This document shows positions 24,357-33,908 of a stretch of 64,000 bases of DNA, one piece after another. The first letter of the stretch is position 1; each line of letters starts with the position of its first letter. Source of the stretch: Halobacterium zhouii (lineage in GTDB: Archaea > Halobacteriota > Halobacteria > Halobacteriales > Halobacteriaceae); NCBI RefSeq assembly GCF_021249405.1, contig NZ_CP089593.1:2170001-2234000 (forward strand), written 5' to 3'. The notes beneath the pieces are model-generated. The model made no database searches. It saw nothing but the letters and a program-made list of their open reading frames with translations, and was not told the origin of the DNA. The position numbers were made by a program, and so were the translations under genes.

Positions 24357-25946
24357 TCAGTTCGCGCCTGCCTGGTATCGACCACGGCCCTCGATGGTGC
24401 GCAACTGGTCGAGGACTGCGTCGTCGCCGGCGGCGCGGTAGGCGTCCTCGAACGCGAGCGCGAGCGATTCGGGGTCGTCGGCGGTGCCGACGAGACTCTG
24501 CTCGAAGACGTGACAGTCCATCGCGTGGTCCTCGACGTCGTCCGTGTAGTAGCCGAGGCCGAAGTCGATGAGGAACACACGGTCGTCCGCATCTGACTGG
24601 GTCACCCGTACGTTCCGAGTAGTGGGGTCACCGTGGACGAACCCGGCGTCGTGGATGGTCGCGAGGTGGCGTCCCACCGCCCTGACGCCCGCCTCGTCGA
24701 CGGCGTCCCGGAGGTCACTGTCCCCGACGCGCTGGAACTCGATGGTCGCCTCGGGCAGGTCCACGTCGCGGACGAGCGGCGTCGGGACGCCGTGCCGGCG
24801 AGCCTCGCTCGTCAACCTGGCCTCCAGGACGGTGCGGTCGCGGCGCAGGCGCGCGTCGAGGTCCGAGTGGCGGTACTGCTTGGGAATCCGGGCTTTCGTC
24901 ACGGTGCCGTCGTCGAAAGTGACGGTGGCCTCCGCGCCGCGGACCGTCTCACCGTCGCGGACGGGCGGCGGGTCGGGCGCGCGCCACGTCACGGGCACCT
25001 GGTCCGGGCGGAAGTCCGAGTCGACCGCCGAATCCTCGATTTCGAGGGTGTCTCCCGCGTCGGCCATCTTCGCGCCGAGCACCGCGATCATCCCAGCGTT
25101 GTCCCGCAGGAACCGGGGTTCTGGGGCGAAGAACTCCGCGCCGCGGGCCTCGCACATCTCCCTGAGCATCCCACGCAGGCGGGCGTTCTGCCCGACGCCT
25201 CCGCCGAGAACGAGTTCGTCGCGGCCCGTCAGCGAGAGCGCGCGCTCGGCGACCTCCGTCAGCATCGCGAAGATTGTCTCTTCGAGGCCCCGGCAGACGT
25301 CCTCGACCGGCGTTCCCGAATCGACTTCCTGCTTGGCGGCGCTCATGATGCCGGAAAACGAGAAGTCCATTCCCTTCACGACGTACGGCAGCGGCACGTA
25401 CTCGCCGCGTTCGGCGTGCTCCTCGACCTTCGGGCCGCCGGGGTGGCTCCACCCGACGTGGCGCGTGAACTTGTCCAGGGCGTTCCCGACGCCGGTGTCC
25501 ATCGTCTCCCCGAGCACGCGATAGCGGCCGTTCCGGTACGCCAGGACGTGGGCGTTTGCGCCGCTCGCGTTCAGGCAGACCGGCGCGTCGAATCCCGAGC
25601 GGTGGCGCCCGATTTCGAGGTGCGCAACCATGTGATTCACGCCGACCAGCGGCACGTTCAGGGCCTGGGCGAGCGCTCGCGCGGCCGTCCCGACGATTCG
25701 CAGGCAGGGGCCGAGACCCGGCCCCCGGGAGAACGCAACTGCATCGAGTTCGCCGTCAGCGTGCTCGAGTGCCCGCTCCACGACGGCGGGAATCGCCGAG
25801 CGCATGTGCTCGGCGGCCTCGCTCGGGTCGATGCCGCCGCTCTCTGGCTGGTAAGCGTCGGACTCGATAGAAACGGTGTCTGCCTCGGAATCGTACAGCG
25901 CCGCGCTCGCGCACCACGCCGTGCCCTCGATTCCGAGAACGCGCAT
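24357..25946 (-). CDS. kae1: Kae1-Bud32 fusion: tRNA threonylcarbamoyladenosine synthase and kinase
   Basis: Two subunits of the KEOPS complex in one 529-residue protein, which makes t6A at position 37 of ANN-decoding tRNAs. The Kae1 half (about 1-325) shows GIEGTAWCASAALY, NHMVAHLEIGRH supplying the metal histidines, and LVLGGGVGQNARLRGML. The Bud32 half (about 340-529) is a small kinase with TSEARRHGVPTPLV, FVHGDPTTRNVRV and FLIDFGLGYY. It follows rps27ae by 8 bases, a common archaeal arrangement. Confidence 0.96.
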   Translation of the reverse strand: MRVLGIEGTAWCASAALYDSEADTVSIESDAYQPESGGIDPSEAAEHMRSAIPAVVERALEHADGELDAVAFSRGPGLGPCLRIVGTAARALAQALNVPLVGVNHMVAHLEIGRHRSGFDAPVCLNASGANAHVLAYRNGRYRVLGETMDTGVGNALDKFTRHVGWSHPGGPKVEEHAERGEYVPLPYVVKGMDFSFSGIMSAAKQEVDSGTPVEDVCRGLEETIFAMLTEVAERALSLTGRDELVLGGGVGQNARLRGMLREMCEARGAEFFAPEPRFLRDNAGMIAVLGAKMADAGDTLEIEDSAVDSDFRPDQVPVTWRAPDPPPVRDGETVRGAEATVTFDDGTVTKARIPKQYRHSDLDARLRRDRTVLEARLTSEARRHGVPTPLVRDVDLPEATIEFQRVGDSDLRDAVDEAGVRAVGRHLATIHDAGFVHGDPTTRNVRVTQSDADDRVFLIDFGLGYYTDDVEDHAMDCHVFEQSLVGTADDPESLALAFEDAYRAAGDDAVLDQLRTIEGRGRYQAGAN

Positions 25947-25954
25947 CTACGGCC

Positions 25955-26086
25955 TTACTCCCACTCGGTGTAACCGCACTGGCCGCAGTGCTGGCGGTCA
26001 CCGTGGTCCGCGAGGAACGTGTCGCCACAGCGCGGGCACGTCTCCTTGGCGACCTCGCCGTCCTCGTAGTAGTCGCTCCGGGGCAT
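25955..26086 (-). CDS. rps27ae: Ribosomal protein S27ae (eS31)
   Basis: A 43-residue zinc-ribbon protein of the small ribosomal subunit: [20 protein letters not shown], then [11 protein letters not shown] at the end; the two CxxC pairs bind zinc. Its start overlaps the rps24e stop by one base (TAATG), so translation is coupled. Confidence 0.93.
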   Translation of the reverse strand: MPRSDYYEDGEVAKETCPRCGDTFLADHGDRQHCGQCGYTEWE

Positions 26087-26397
26087 TATTCGGCCTCCTC
26101 CGCGTCGGCGTCCTCGTCGGCGCCGATCTTGTTGCGCTCGAGCATGTAGTCCTGCTCGACCTCAGTGGCCTCCTCCGGGGAGTCGTACACCTTCGCGCGC
26201 CCGACGGTCGTGCGCATCCCGAACTTCGTGCCGAGCTCGTGAACGACGACCTCCTCGGAGTCCTTGTCGAGTTTCGCCGCGAGACTGTCTCGAACCGACA
26301 GACGCGACGGCGTTGCTTCCTCGTGCGTGATCTCGAACTTGACCTCCGTCCGGTGGAGCAGGGGGTTGCCCTCCTGATCCAGAATTTCGATTTCCAT
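26086..26397 (-). CDS. rps24e: Ribosomal protein S24e
   Basis: A 103-residue small-subunit protein: [20 protein letters not shown], then [20 protein letters not shown] and [19 protein letters not shown], with an acidic tail typical of halophiles. It heads the rps24e - rps27ae - kae1/bud32 cluster; a TATA-like box lies about 35 bases upstream. Confidence 0.95.
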   Translation of the reverse strand: MEIEILDQEGNPLLHRTEVKFEITHEEATPSRLSVRDSLAAKLDKDSEEVVVHELGTKFGMRTTVGRAKVYDSPEEATEVEQDYMLERNKIGADEDADAEEAE

Positions 26398-26427
26398 GGT
26401 CAGTTGTTCGTATATGAACGCGAAATC

Positions 26428-26435
26428 AGTAAAAG
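26428..26435 (-). promoter_or_regulatory. TATA-like box of the rps24e cluster
   Basis: CTTTTACT on the minus strand, centred about 35 bases before the ATG at 26397; predicts a leader of several bases. Confidence 0.4.
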
Positions 26436-26499
26436 GATTTCGAACGACCCGTCACGGCAGTTTCGAGCCAACTCACCACTCGCGAACCGACGAGCCCGG

Positions 26500-27036
26500 T
26501 CAGTTCTCCAGCAGCGACCAGAACTCCTCGGTGGTCTCCAGCAGTTCACAGAGCTCCCGTACTCGCTCCGTGCGCTCGCTGGTGACGTTCGCGAGCACCA
26601 TCCCCTCCCCGGGTTGGCCGTAGACGACGCTCGCGCCGACGGGCGCAGCGAGCACGGCGGGCAACGTCGCGAGGTCCTCCTCGCCCGTCACCCGGATGAG
26701 CGTCGTGCCGTCGGCGCCGATTGCGTCGACGAGCGCCGACAGCAGTGCCGCGGAGACGGTCGCCGCATCGCTCTCGACGGCCACCTCGCGGTCCGCCTCG
26801 GGCATCCCACCGGCGACCGCCTCTGTGACCGCCTCGCGCTCGGTCTTCCCGTCTACGACCGCGACGTCCGGCGGCGCACCCGCGTTGACCAGGTGGTACG
26901 TGACGACGTCACCGACCGCAATGACCGGGCTCCCGGCGGCAGAAAGCAGTCGCTCCGCGTCCTCGTAGACGGGGCCGAGTGGCTCCCGGAACGCCGCGCG
27001 GGCGTCCTCGGGGAGCGTGGCGACCGCGCGAGGCAC
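26500..27036 (-). CDS. GTP-dependent dephospho-CoA kinase (DUF359)
   Basis: Last step of archaeal coenzyme A synthesis: phosphorylates dephospho-CoA with GTP. The 178-residue protein shows SPVIAVGDVVTYHLVNAG, DVAVVDGKTEREAV, LIRVTGEEDLATLPAVLAAP and VVYGQPGEGMV in the order of the DUF359 family. The GTG start overlaps the spt4 stop by one base (TAGTG), so it is the fifth gene of the eif2g operon. Confidence 0.9.
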   Translation of the reverse strand: MPRAVATLPEDARAAFREPLGPVYEDAERLLSAAGSPVIAVGDVVTYHLVNAGAPPDVAVVDGKTEREAVTEAVAGGMPEADREVAVESDAATVSAALLSALVDAIGADGTTLIRVTGEEDLATLPAVLAAPVGASVVYGQPGEGMVLANVTSERTERVRELCELLETTEEFWSLLEN

Positions 27037-27233
27037 TATCTGACCTTCAGCGCGTACTCGCCCGGCTCCTCGACCTCCATCTTCTCGGCGATTTCGGAGG
27101 TCTCGGGGTGCGTGATGACGACGTAGCCGGCCCAGTCCTCCGTGAGCGTGTTCGACCCGCAGTGGGGGCAGACGTCCTCGTCGGGCTCGACGATGTGGTG
27201 GCAGTCCCGGCAGGCGAGTCGGTTCGACGCCAT
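27036..27233 (-). CDS. spt4: Transcription elongation factor Spt4 (RpoE2)
   Basis: A 65-residue zinc protein that binds Spt5 and keeps RNA polymerase processive. LACRDCHHIVEPDEDVCPHC gives two zinc-binding CxxC pairs, and YVVITHPETSEIAEKM is the family core. The ATG abuts the rpo7 stop (TAGATG); its own stop overlaps the next start. Confidence 0.95.
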   Translation of the reverse strand: MASNRLACRDCHHIVEPDEDVCPHCGSNTLTEDWAGYVVITHPETSEIAEKMEVEEPGEYALKVR

Positions 27234-27797
27234 CTACTCGGCCTCCTGCTCTCGCTCGCGCTCCTCCCGGAGCCACCCGTGCTTGCCCAGCCCGGGCTGT
27301 TTCGCGGTGAGTCCGATCTTCGACTCACGGGGGTTGCGCTCGTCGATGCTCTTCGTGACGATGCGGGCGCGGACCGCGTCGTCGGTGCCGATGACGTTGT
27401 TCGACTCGCGGGACGCGAGTTGCTGGTTCTCCTCGTCGAACGCGAGGTACTCGTCGGAGATCTGGGAGACGTGCAGGAGTCCGTCGACCGGCCCGATGCC
27501 GACGAACGCGCCGAAGCTCACCACTTCGACGATCTCGCCGTCGACGACTTCCTGCATCTCGGGGTCGAACGTGACCGCGTCGAACTCGGCGTCGTAGTAG
27601 ACGCCGGGGCGGTTCGGCAGTACAGCACCGTCCCCGATGTCGTGAACTTCGGTGATCGTGACGACGCTCCCGATGTCTTCGTCCATCCGGCCCTCGAGTT
27701 TGTCCTGCAAGAGGCGCTTGACGAGGTCCGTACCCACGTCTCCGAGGTGCTTTGGCGGAACCTCGATCGTGTCCTTCAGGCGTGCTCGCTTGTACAT
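27234..27797 (-). CDS. rpo7: RNA polymerase subunit Rpo7 (E')
   Basis: A 187-residue stalk subunit of archaeal RNA polymerase. The N-terminal domain begins MYKRARLKDTIEVPPKHLGD, and an S1 RNA-binding domain follows at about 80-165 (GEIVEVVSFGAFVGIGPVDG, LLHVSQISDEYL). The C-terminus is acidic (EEREREQEAE). Its ATG directly follows the stop of the PIN gene. Confidence 0.95.
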   Translation of the reverse strand: MYKRARLKDTIEVPPKHLGDVGTDLVKRLLQDKLEGRMDEDIGSVVTITEVHDIGDGAVLPNRPGVYYDAEFDAVTFDPEMQEVVDGEIVEVVSFGAFVGIGPVDGLLHVSQISDEYLAFDEENQQLASRESNNVIGTDDAVRARIVTKSIDERNPRESKIGLTAKQPGLGKHGWLREEREREQEAE

Positions 27798-28175
27798 CTA
27801 TGGTTGAGTGGTTGTGAGTTGATTCCGACCCCTTAAATGAATTACCGGAACGCCCGCGTCGAGCACCCGGTCTTTCAGTGGGCCGTCGTTCGTGACGACG
27901 GCGTCGACCTCGCCGGTCGTGGCGAGTTCGAGCAGCGCGTCGTCAGCGTACGATGCGTCCGTCTCGACGGTCTCGCAGCGCGCCGCCAGGTCCGCCCCCA
28001 CGCTCGCCGCCGTCCCCTCCTCGCCGCCGTGAGTCGCGAGCTTCTCCAGCTCCGCGACGACGGCGGCGGGGACGAATGGGTCGTAGTCCGACAGCAGGTC
28101 CTCCAACTCCTCGAAGACCCGCACGCCGAACTCGACCGGCATCATCAGCGCGTTGGCGTCCATGGCGACCCGCAT
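27798..28175 (-). CDS. PIN domain protein, Fcf1-like
   Basis: A 125-residue single PIN domain: [53 protein letters not shown]. Three or four acidic residues expected for metal binding are in place, so an RNA endonuclease is likely. In archaea this gene is often next to eif2g and is compared with the rRNA-processing Fcf1/Utp24 family; that role is inferred. The start overlaps the eif2g stop (TGATG). Confidence 0.85.
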   Translation of the reverse strand: MRVAMDANALMMPVEFGVRVFEELEDLLSDYDPFVPAAVVAELEKLATHGGEEGTAASVGADLAARCETVETDASYADDALLELATTGEVDAVVTNDGPLKDRVLDAGVPVIHLRGRNQLTTTQP

Positions 28176-29413
28176 CACTCCGTGAGCGTGCCGACGCCGA
28201 TGAGCCGCCATCGCGCGCCGACGCGGCGGTTGATGGCGATCTTCGCGCCCTCGCGAGCGCACACCGGCCGCTTCAGTTCGACCTCGCATTCCTCGTCACG
28301 GGCGCTCGTCACCGCGCCGACGGTGGTGGCGGTGCCGACCGTGAGCATCAGCGGTTCGCCGGTGTTGATGGGGTCGATCTCCTCGCCCTCCTCGGCGCCG
28401 ACGAGGCGCTCGAGCAGGTCGACATCCATCGTGAACGAGTCCCACGCCGGCGGGAGTGAACCCGGCGGACCGGCGACCTGGCCGGCGAGCGCGTCGCCCT
28501 TCGTGGCGCTCGGGTCGAGACCCGTCCCGACGCCGAGCAAGCCGCCCGGCGAGACGGTGTCGACGGTCTCACCGCCGGCCTGCAGGCTCCGGACGTCGGT
28601 CGTGATGGGGCGCCACTCGGACTGCCCGCCCTCCTCGACCTCGCGGCCGGGACGGAGTTCGAGTTCGTCGCCGCCCTCGAGTTCGCCCTGCACGAGGCTG
28701 CCCCCGAGCACGCCGCCCGAAAGCCCCTCCCAGGTGGTCCCGGGGCGGTTGATGTCGAACGACCGCGCGACGTACAGTTCGGCGTCCGCGTCGGGGTTGC
28801 GTTCCGGGGTCGGAATCTCGCGCTCGAGTGCGTCGATGAGCAGGTCGAGGTTGAGTTCCTCCTCCGCGGAGACGGGGACGACCGGCGCGTCCTCCGCGAC
28901 GGTGCCCTCCACGAACTCCTGTATCTGCTCGTGGTTCTCGCGGGCCTGCTCTGCGTCCACGAGGTCGACCTTGTTCTGGGCGATGACGACGTTCTCGATG
29001 CCGATGATGTCGAGCGCCATCAGGTGCTCCTCGGTCTGGGGCTGGGGCACCGATTCGTTGGCGCTGACGACCAGCACCGCGCCGTCCATGAGGGATGCCC
29101 CCGAGAGCATCGTCGCCATCAGCGTCTCGTGTCCGGGCGCGTCGACGAACGAGACGGTGCGGAGCACCTCCGTCTCGACGTCGTGCTCGGAGCACGTCTC
29201 TTCGACCGTGTAACACTCGGGCTCCTCGGCCTCTGGACAGCGACGCAGCGTCGCGTCCGCGTACCCGAGGCGAATAGAGATGCCGCGTTTCATCTCCTCG
29301 GAATGCTGGTCGGTCCACTCACCGCTGAGTGCGCGGACCAGGGTCGTCTTGCCGTGGTCCACGTGACCCACCAGTCCGATGTTCACCTCCGGTTGTCGGT
29401 TGTTGTCTGCCAT
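28175..29413 (-). CDS. eif2g: Translation initiation factor aIF2 gamma subunit
   Basis: GTPase that carries initiator Met-tRNA to the small subunit. The 412-residue protein has G1 GHVDHGKT at residues 16-23, [12 protein letters not shown] (G3), NKVDLVD (G4), a zinc-knuckle-like region with Cys in [16 protein letters not shown], and two beta-barrel domains. ATG at 29413 is preferred over a GTG two codons earlier. It heads the five-gene operon eif2g - PIN - rpo7 - spt4 - dephospho-CoA kinase. Confidence 0.95.
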   Translation of the reverse strand: MADNNRQPEVNIGLVGHVDHGKTTLVRALSGEWTDQHSEEMKRGISIRLGYADATLRRCPEAEEPECYTVEETCSEHDVETEVLRTVSFVDAPGHETLMATMLSGASLMDGAVLVVSANESVPQPQTEEHLMALDIIGIENVVIAQNKVDLVDAEQARENHEQIQEFVEGTVAEDAPVVPVSAEEELNLDLLIDALEREIPTPERNPDADAELYVARSFDINRPGTTWEGLSGGVLGGSLVQGELEGGDELELRPGREVEEGGQSEWRPITTDVRSLQAGGETVDTVSPGGLLGVGTGLDPSATKGDALAGQVAGPPGSLPPAWDSFTMDVDLLERLVGAEEGEEIDPINTGEPLMLTVGTATTVGAVTSARDEECEVELKRPVCAREGAKIAINRRVGARWRLIGVGTLTE

Positions 29414-29454
29414 GTTCACAGAGTAATCTTGCGTGAATTTCGCCCCGAGCGACT

Positions 29455-29463
29455 GATAAACCT
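29455..29463 (-). promoter_or_regulatory. TATA box of the eif2g operon
   Basis: AGGTTTATC on the minus strand, centred about 45 bases before the ATG at 29413, predicting a leader of about 15-20 nt. Confidence 0.5.
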
Positions 29464-29625
29464 ACTGTTACAGGCTCGTCTCGAACACCGGTCGCTTCGA
29501 CAGACTCGGCTCGAACGCTGGCCCGGTGGGTCCATCCTGCGTGCAGCCACCCGAGTCAGCCAGTCGGGACGGCCAGACCAGTGTTCGCCCATCAGGTACA
29601 TCGTCGTCGGGATGGTACTGGGGCC

Positions 29626-30642
29626 GTGGACGGACCAGTGGACGTTCGGGCGGTCGTCGTCGGATTCGTCGCGGCGATCGCAGTGACAGCCGGACTCGTC
29701 TACGTCGTGGGCGTGAACGACGTCATCACTGCACTAGGGCGCGCGGACCCACAACGCATTCTGCTCGTCGCCGCCGCGGCGATCGTCTGGCTGACCTCGT
29801 GGGCGCTCTCGCTCCGGACGGTGCTCGGCGTGCTCGGCCAACACCTCAGCGTGCCGCGGGCCATCGCCGTCTACGCGTCGACGACGTTCGCGAACAACGT
29901 CACGCCGTTCGGCCAGGCCGGCGGCGAACCGTTCAGCGCGTACCTCATCTCGAACGAGACGGACATCGAGTACGACACCGGGTTCGCGGCCATCTCGAGC
30001 GTGGACGCCATCCACTTCGTGCCGTCGCTCACGCTCGGCGTTCTCGGAATCGGCTACGTCGGGGCGACCGCCGCGCTCACTCGGCGCCTCACCATGGTGG
30101 CCGGCGTCGTCGGCGTGCTCGCGGTCGGCCTCCCCATCGCGGCGTACTTCGGGTGGCGCAACCGGGAGCGCGTCGAAGCGGGGGTGGCGCGGGTCGTCAC
30201 GCCCATCGTCCACGCGGTCGGTCGCGTCGTTCCGCAGTTCGACGCGCCGGACGCGAGCGGCATCGAGGAGCGTGTGGATCGGTTCTTCGTCGCCATCGAC
30301 CGCGTCGCCGCCGACCGCCGGGGACTCGCGGTCGCGGTCGGCTACTCGGCGCTCGGGTGGCTCGCGCTCGTGGCCTCTCTCTGGTCGTCGCTGTTCGCGC
30401 TCGGCTACGTCGTCCCGCTGTCGGTCGTGCTGGTGGCGATTCCGGTCGGCGACCTCGCCGCGGCAGCCCCGCTCCCGGGCGGCCTCGGCGGCGTCGAGGC
30501 CCTCTACGTGCTCGTCCTCGCCACGCTCACGCCGGTGTCCGCCGGCGCCGTCGCCGCTGCGGTGCTCGTCCACCGCGGCGCGACCTACCTCTTCCCCATC
30601 GTGCTCGGCGGCGCCGTCGCCGCCGTCATCGCGACCGACTGA
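29626..30642 (+). CDS. Flippase-like membrane protein (LPG synthase TM domain, UPF0104)
   Basis: A 338-residue protein with about eight membrane helices and the family motif around TTFANNVTPFGQAGGEPFSA and AAPLPGGLGGVEALYVL. It belongs to the family of MprF transmembrane domains and archaeal AglD C-terminal domains, which move or modify lipids and lipid-linked sugars. No soluble synthetase domain is attached. GTG at 29626 is used; another GTG 12 bases later is possible. A link to the glycosylation genes elsewhere in the window is inference. Confidence 0.82.
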   Translation: MDGPVDVRAVVVGFVAAIAVTAGLVYVVGVNDVITALGRADPQRILLVAAAAIVWLTSWALSLRTVLGVLGQHLSVPRAIAVYASTTFANNVTPFGQAGGEPFSAYLISNETDIEYDTGFAAISSVDAIHFVPSLTLGVLGIGYVGATAALTRRLTMVAGVVGVLAVGLPIAAYFGWRNRERVEAGVARVVTPIVHAVGRVVPQFDAPDASGIEERVDRFFVAIDRVAADRRGLAVAVGYSALGWLALVASLWSSLFALGYVVPLSVVLVAIPVGDLAAAAPLPGGLGGVEALYVLVLATLTPVSAGAVAAAVLVHRGATYLFPIVLGGAVAAVIATD

Positions 30643-30681
30643 GCGCGCCGCTTTTCCCCCCGACGCGCCTACCACCGGGTG

Positions 30682-31749
30682 ATGCGAGAGTTCGGGTTCG
30701 AACTCCGACTGTGCGCGCGCCTCGAAGCCGGCGGTGTGCCGGGACTCGCCAGCGACGACGGCGCCGGCGAACCGGGCAACGCCGACGCGGGCGTCGTCGC
30801 CCGGCAACTCGGCACGAGCGTACACGCCGCGGGCGGCCGCATCGTCGACACCGTCTGCGTGCTCCCCGGGCCGGAGTTCGAAACGCGCGTGGCGCTCGCG
30901 AGCGACGCTATCCCGCTGCCCGCCATCGAGGCCGAGGTCGGCGTCGGCCGGTTCCGGCGCGTCACGAGCGTCTTCGACGACCCGCCGGAGCGCGCCCGCC
31001 GACTCGCGGAGCGCGGCCGCGAAGCGGGCTTCCTCGAACTCGACAGACAGAACGGCCAGACGGTCGTCCGGCAGACCGGCCGCTACCCAGACTGGGTCGG
31101 CGGACTGGTCGGCGTGGAGAACAAACCCGACCTCGGGCGCCCCGGCGACCTGGAGTGGCAGACCCGCCACGACGCCAGCCTCGGGGTGCTGGATTACGCC
31201 GTCGTCGCCACGGAGTCCCACGTCACGCGCGCTCATCTGAACCGCCTTCCCGACGCAGTCGGCGTGTGGCGCGTGAACTTCGAGAACGAGGACGCTTCGA
31301 CCAGCGGCGCCGACGACCCGGTCGACAGCCCCATCGAGGTGATTCGGAAACCCGAGCGACTCGACTCGGCTGGACCCGGCCTCGAGGTGCTCGACTCGAA
31401 ACCGGGGCGGACCGACGTCCGACCGGTCACGGCGGACGCGAAGGCCCGCCAGCGTCTGCGTATCGCCGAGCGCGCGTTCGGGAAGGGATGGCGAACGTAC
31501 GACCTGCCGGCGTGTACCGAGCACGAGTCCGCAGCGGAAGCCGACACCGAGACGCTTCCGTTCTGCGCGTACAAGGACCGCCTCGTCGACGCTGCCGCAG
31601 AGTGCGGACCCGAGTGTCCGGGCTACAACCCGGTGGACGACGAGAAGGCACCAGTCACCGACCTCGACGCGGAACGCGAGCGCAACACCGCGTGGCGCGC
31701 CGACGCCGGCGGCCGCCGTCGGCAGTCGGGACTCGGCCGGTTCACGTAG
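30682..31749 (+). CDS. Haloarchaeal DUF5787 family protein
   Basis: A 355-residue soluble protein beginning MREFGFELRLCARLEA. Features are GVENKPDLGRPGDLEWQTRH (a D-x(n)-E-x-K-like nuclease-fold pattern), DYAVVATESHVTRAH, and a C-terminal cysteine cluster CAYKDRLVDAAAECGPECPG that could bind metal or an iron-sulfur cluster. From memory it matches DUF5787. The nuclease-like reading (PD-(D/E)xK) is inference. A GTG one codon upstream is an alternative start. Confidence 0.75.
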   Translation: MREFGFELRLCARLEAGGVPGLASDDGAGEPGNADAGVVARQLGTSVHAAGGRIVDTVCVLPGPEFETRVALASDAIPLPAIEAEVGVGRFRRVTSVFDDPPERARRLAERGREAGFLELDRQNGQTVVRQTGRYPDWVGGLVGVENKPDLGRPGDLEWQTRHDASLGVLDYAVVATESHVTRAHLNRLPDAVGVWRVNFENEDASTSGADDPVDSPIEVIRKPERLDSAGPGLEVLDSKPGRTDVRPVTADAKARQRLRIAERAFGKGWRTYDLPACTEHESAAEADTETLPFCAYKDRLVDAAAECGPECPGYNPVDDEKAPVTDLDAERERNTAWRADAGGRRRQSGLGRFT

Positions 31750-31809
31750 GTCGTCGACGGCGTCGATGTGCCGCGAACGTCGTAGCTGGTACGCCCCACC
31801 GTGCACCGG

Positions 31810-32628
31810 TCAGAGACGAAACGTCTCACCGTCTACCGCGATCTCGTCGGCGAACGCCTCCGCCCCGGGGTAGAAGTGCGCGGCGTGGACGACCCGCGTC
31901 TCACTCGCGTCGAGGTCCTCACCCAGCGCGAGCGCGCCCTCCCGGGTCATGTGTTTCGTGCCGAACGTTCGCGGGACGCCGTCCGAGCCCTCGTGTTTGC
32001 CGCCCAGCGGGTGATGCTCGCAGAGGCTCGCCGGGACGATGCCGTCCGCGAGCAGGAGGTCGGCGTCCCGCATCGCGTCTCGCGATTGCGTAGGAATATT
32101 GTATGTCGTATCGCCGGAGAGCGCGAGTGTTGCCCCGTCCCGCTCGACGACTACGCCGTAGCAGAGCAGCGGCGGGTGGTCGACGGGCACGAGCGTCACG
32201 TCGAACCCCGCCGCCTCGAATGTCTCGTGGGGTGCGACGCCACGCGCGTCCAGCGCGCCCAGGTAGTCGAACTTGCGGGCGACCGTCTCCGCGACACTCT
32301 CGCCGGTCTCCGGGTCGGTCTCGTTCGCGGCGTACACCGGCAGGTCGTCGAACAATCGATTCGCGTTCCCGAGGCCGTCGAGGTGGTCGAAGTGGACGTG
32401 CGTCACGACGCCCGCGTCCGGCAGCGGGACGTCCTCGCGGAGGAACTGTCGGCGGAAGTCCGGGCTGAAATCCAGCAGGAGTGAATCTCCCGTGGACTCG
32501 TCCTCGACGTGGACGGAGAATCGGGTGCGCTCGATGCCGCGCTCGCGGGCGGCCTCGCAGGTGGCACAATCGCAGTTCGGCGTCGGCGTCCCGGTGGTGT
32601 CGCCCGTGCCGAGCAGCGTGACCTGCAT
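31810..32628 (-). CDS. MBL-fold metallo-hydrolase, PhnP-like
   Basis: A 272-residue metallo-beta-lactamase-fold protein. It begins MQVTLLGTGDTTGTPTPNCD, continues with CATCEAARERG (a cysteine pair as in PhnP-type phosphodiesterases), has the metal motif THVHFDHLDG, and ends with a conserved VVHAAHFYPG histidine region. It likely cleaves a phosphodiester; the substrate is unknown. The start was placed at MQVTLLG, where the fold begins. Confidence 0.82.
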   Translation of the reverse strand: MQVTLLGTGDTTGTPTPNCDCATCEAARERGIERTRFSVHVEDESTGDSLLLDFSPDFRRQFLREDVPLPDAGVVTHVHFDHLDGLGNANRLFDDLPVYAANETDPETGESVAETVARKFDYLGALDARGVAPHETFEAAGFDVTLVPVDHPPLLCYGVVVERDGATLALSGDTTYNIPTQSRDAMRDADLLLADGIVPASLCEHHPLGGKHEGSDGVPRTFGTKHMTREGALALGEDLDASETRVVHAAHFYPGAEAFADEIAVDGETFRL

Positions 32629-32687
32629 CAGGTAGCGCGACGGCCGGCGGCATCTAAAGCAGTGGGGTCTGCCGCGGCCCCAGTAGT

Positions 32688-33734
32688 TCACCGGGAGAGT
32701 TTGTACAACTTCTCGCCACCCCCACTGACCAGCAATCCGTCCTCGACGAGCACTGGCGGTGTGAACAACAACGCACCGAGTCGACCCGACTTCCACACCA
32801 CCTCCCGCTTCTGGATGTCGAACGCCACAACTCGCTGATCGCTACAGAAGTACAGGATGCGGCCGTCCTTGCCAATCGTCGGTGTCGACGGGATGGGACC
32901 CCTCGATTCGTGTCGCCACTGTACCTCCCCCTCCTGGAGGTCTATCGCGTACAGCACACCGGACGCATCGCCAACGTAACCGACCCCGTCCATGACCCTT
33001 GGACGAGCGCGGACGTGGCCAACCTCAGGCACCTCCCAGCGGCGCTCCCCGGTCTGGCGGTCGACCGCCACGACGCCACTACTCCGATACCCGATCACCA
33101 CGAGGTCGCCAGCCACCGTTAGTTTCGGCGTCACGTAGGTAGACTCGTATACGTGCCAATCGAGTGTCCCGGTGGCAACGTCGAGCGCGAACGTCCCACT
33201 TTTCGCCGTCCCGATGATAACTCGGTTCTCAGTGATGTGTGGCGCGGCGTAGCCGTGCGTTCGGTCGAACGTCCATTCTCGGTCGCCGCCAGACGTGAAC
33301 GAGTAGACCGGACCGCCGCCGAGGACGATTCGCGTCGGTGTCGCCCCGGGTTCATGAGTTATCTTCCCAGCCGTCGATGTCCGCCACTGCTGCGTCCCCG
33401 CTCCGGCGTCGATAGCGTACAGCGTTCCATTGTACGTCCCGATGTACAGTGAATCGCCAACCACGGAGGGCCCACCGAGAAGGTCCGTGTCGGTATCGAA
33501 GTGCCAACGCTCGGTTCCATCGTCGACCGTGAGGGCACGAACAAAGCCGTCGTGCGACGCGACGTACACCAAATTCTCGACCACCATCGCACGGCCCGGA
33601 ACTGGGAGTCCCATCTCGAACGTCCACTGCACGCGGGAGTCGCCCCAGCTGAGACACCCCGAGAGACCGGCGACTGAACCAACCGCTACGGCCCCGGTGG
33701 CGAGCGCCTCGCGTCGCGTTACCGGGTTGTTCAC
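32688..33734 (-). CDS. Exported PQQ-like beta-propeller lipoprotein
   Basis: A 348-residue protein. The signal contains TRREALATGAVAVGSVAG then LSGC, a twin-arginine lipoprotein signal. The mature protein is a chain of about seven PQQ-type blades (VEDGLLVSGGG, GGPSVVGDSLYIGTYNGTLY, GDLVVIGYRSSGVVAVDRQT), each ending in a YAID/VAVD-type strand. BamB-like propellers act as binding scaffolds; no enzymatic ligand set is visible. GTG at 33734 is the start because the signal peptide begins there. Confidence 0.83.
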   Translation of the reverse strand: MNNPVTRREALATGAVAVGSVAGLSGCLSWGDSRVQWTFEMGLPVPGRAMVVENLVYVASHDGFVRALTVDDGTERWHFDTDTDLLGGPSVVGDSLYIGTYNGTLYAIDAGAGTQQWRTSTAGKITHEPGATPTRIVLGGGPVYSFTSGGDREWTFDRTHGYAAPHITENRVIIGTAKSGTFALDVATGTLDWHVYESTYVTPKLTVAGDLVVIGYRSSGVVAVDRQTGERRWEVPEVGHVRARPRVMDGVGYVGDASGVLYAIDLQEGEVQWRHESRGPIPSTPTIGKDGRILYFCSDQRVVAFDIQKREVVWKSGRLGALLFTPPVLVEDGLLVSGGGEKLYKLSR

Positions 33735-33908
33735 GGTACGGAATTCAGGCCAGCCAAGTTTACAGTTATCATTGTTCAGATGAAACGTTCGTGGCGGGGC
33801 AGCGTTACCAGTCCGGAGACAGGAGTCCGTCATCCACCGGCAACAAGAATCACTGACCGCCTCGAGAGCAGATGCAGAACGGGTGCCCGTGTCAGACTGG
33901 TCTATCCG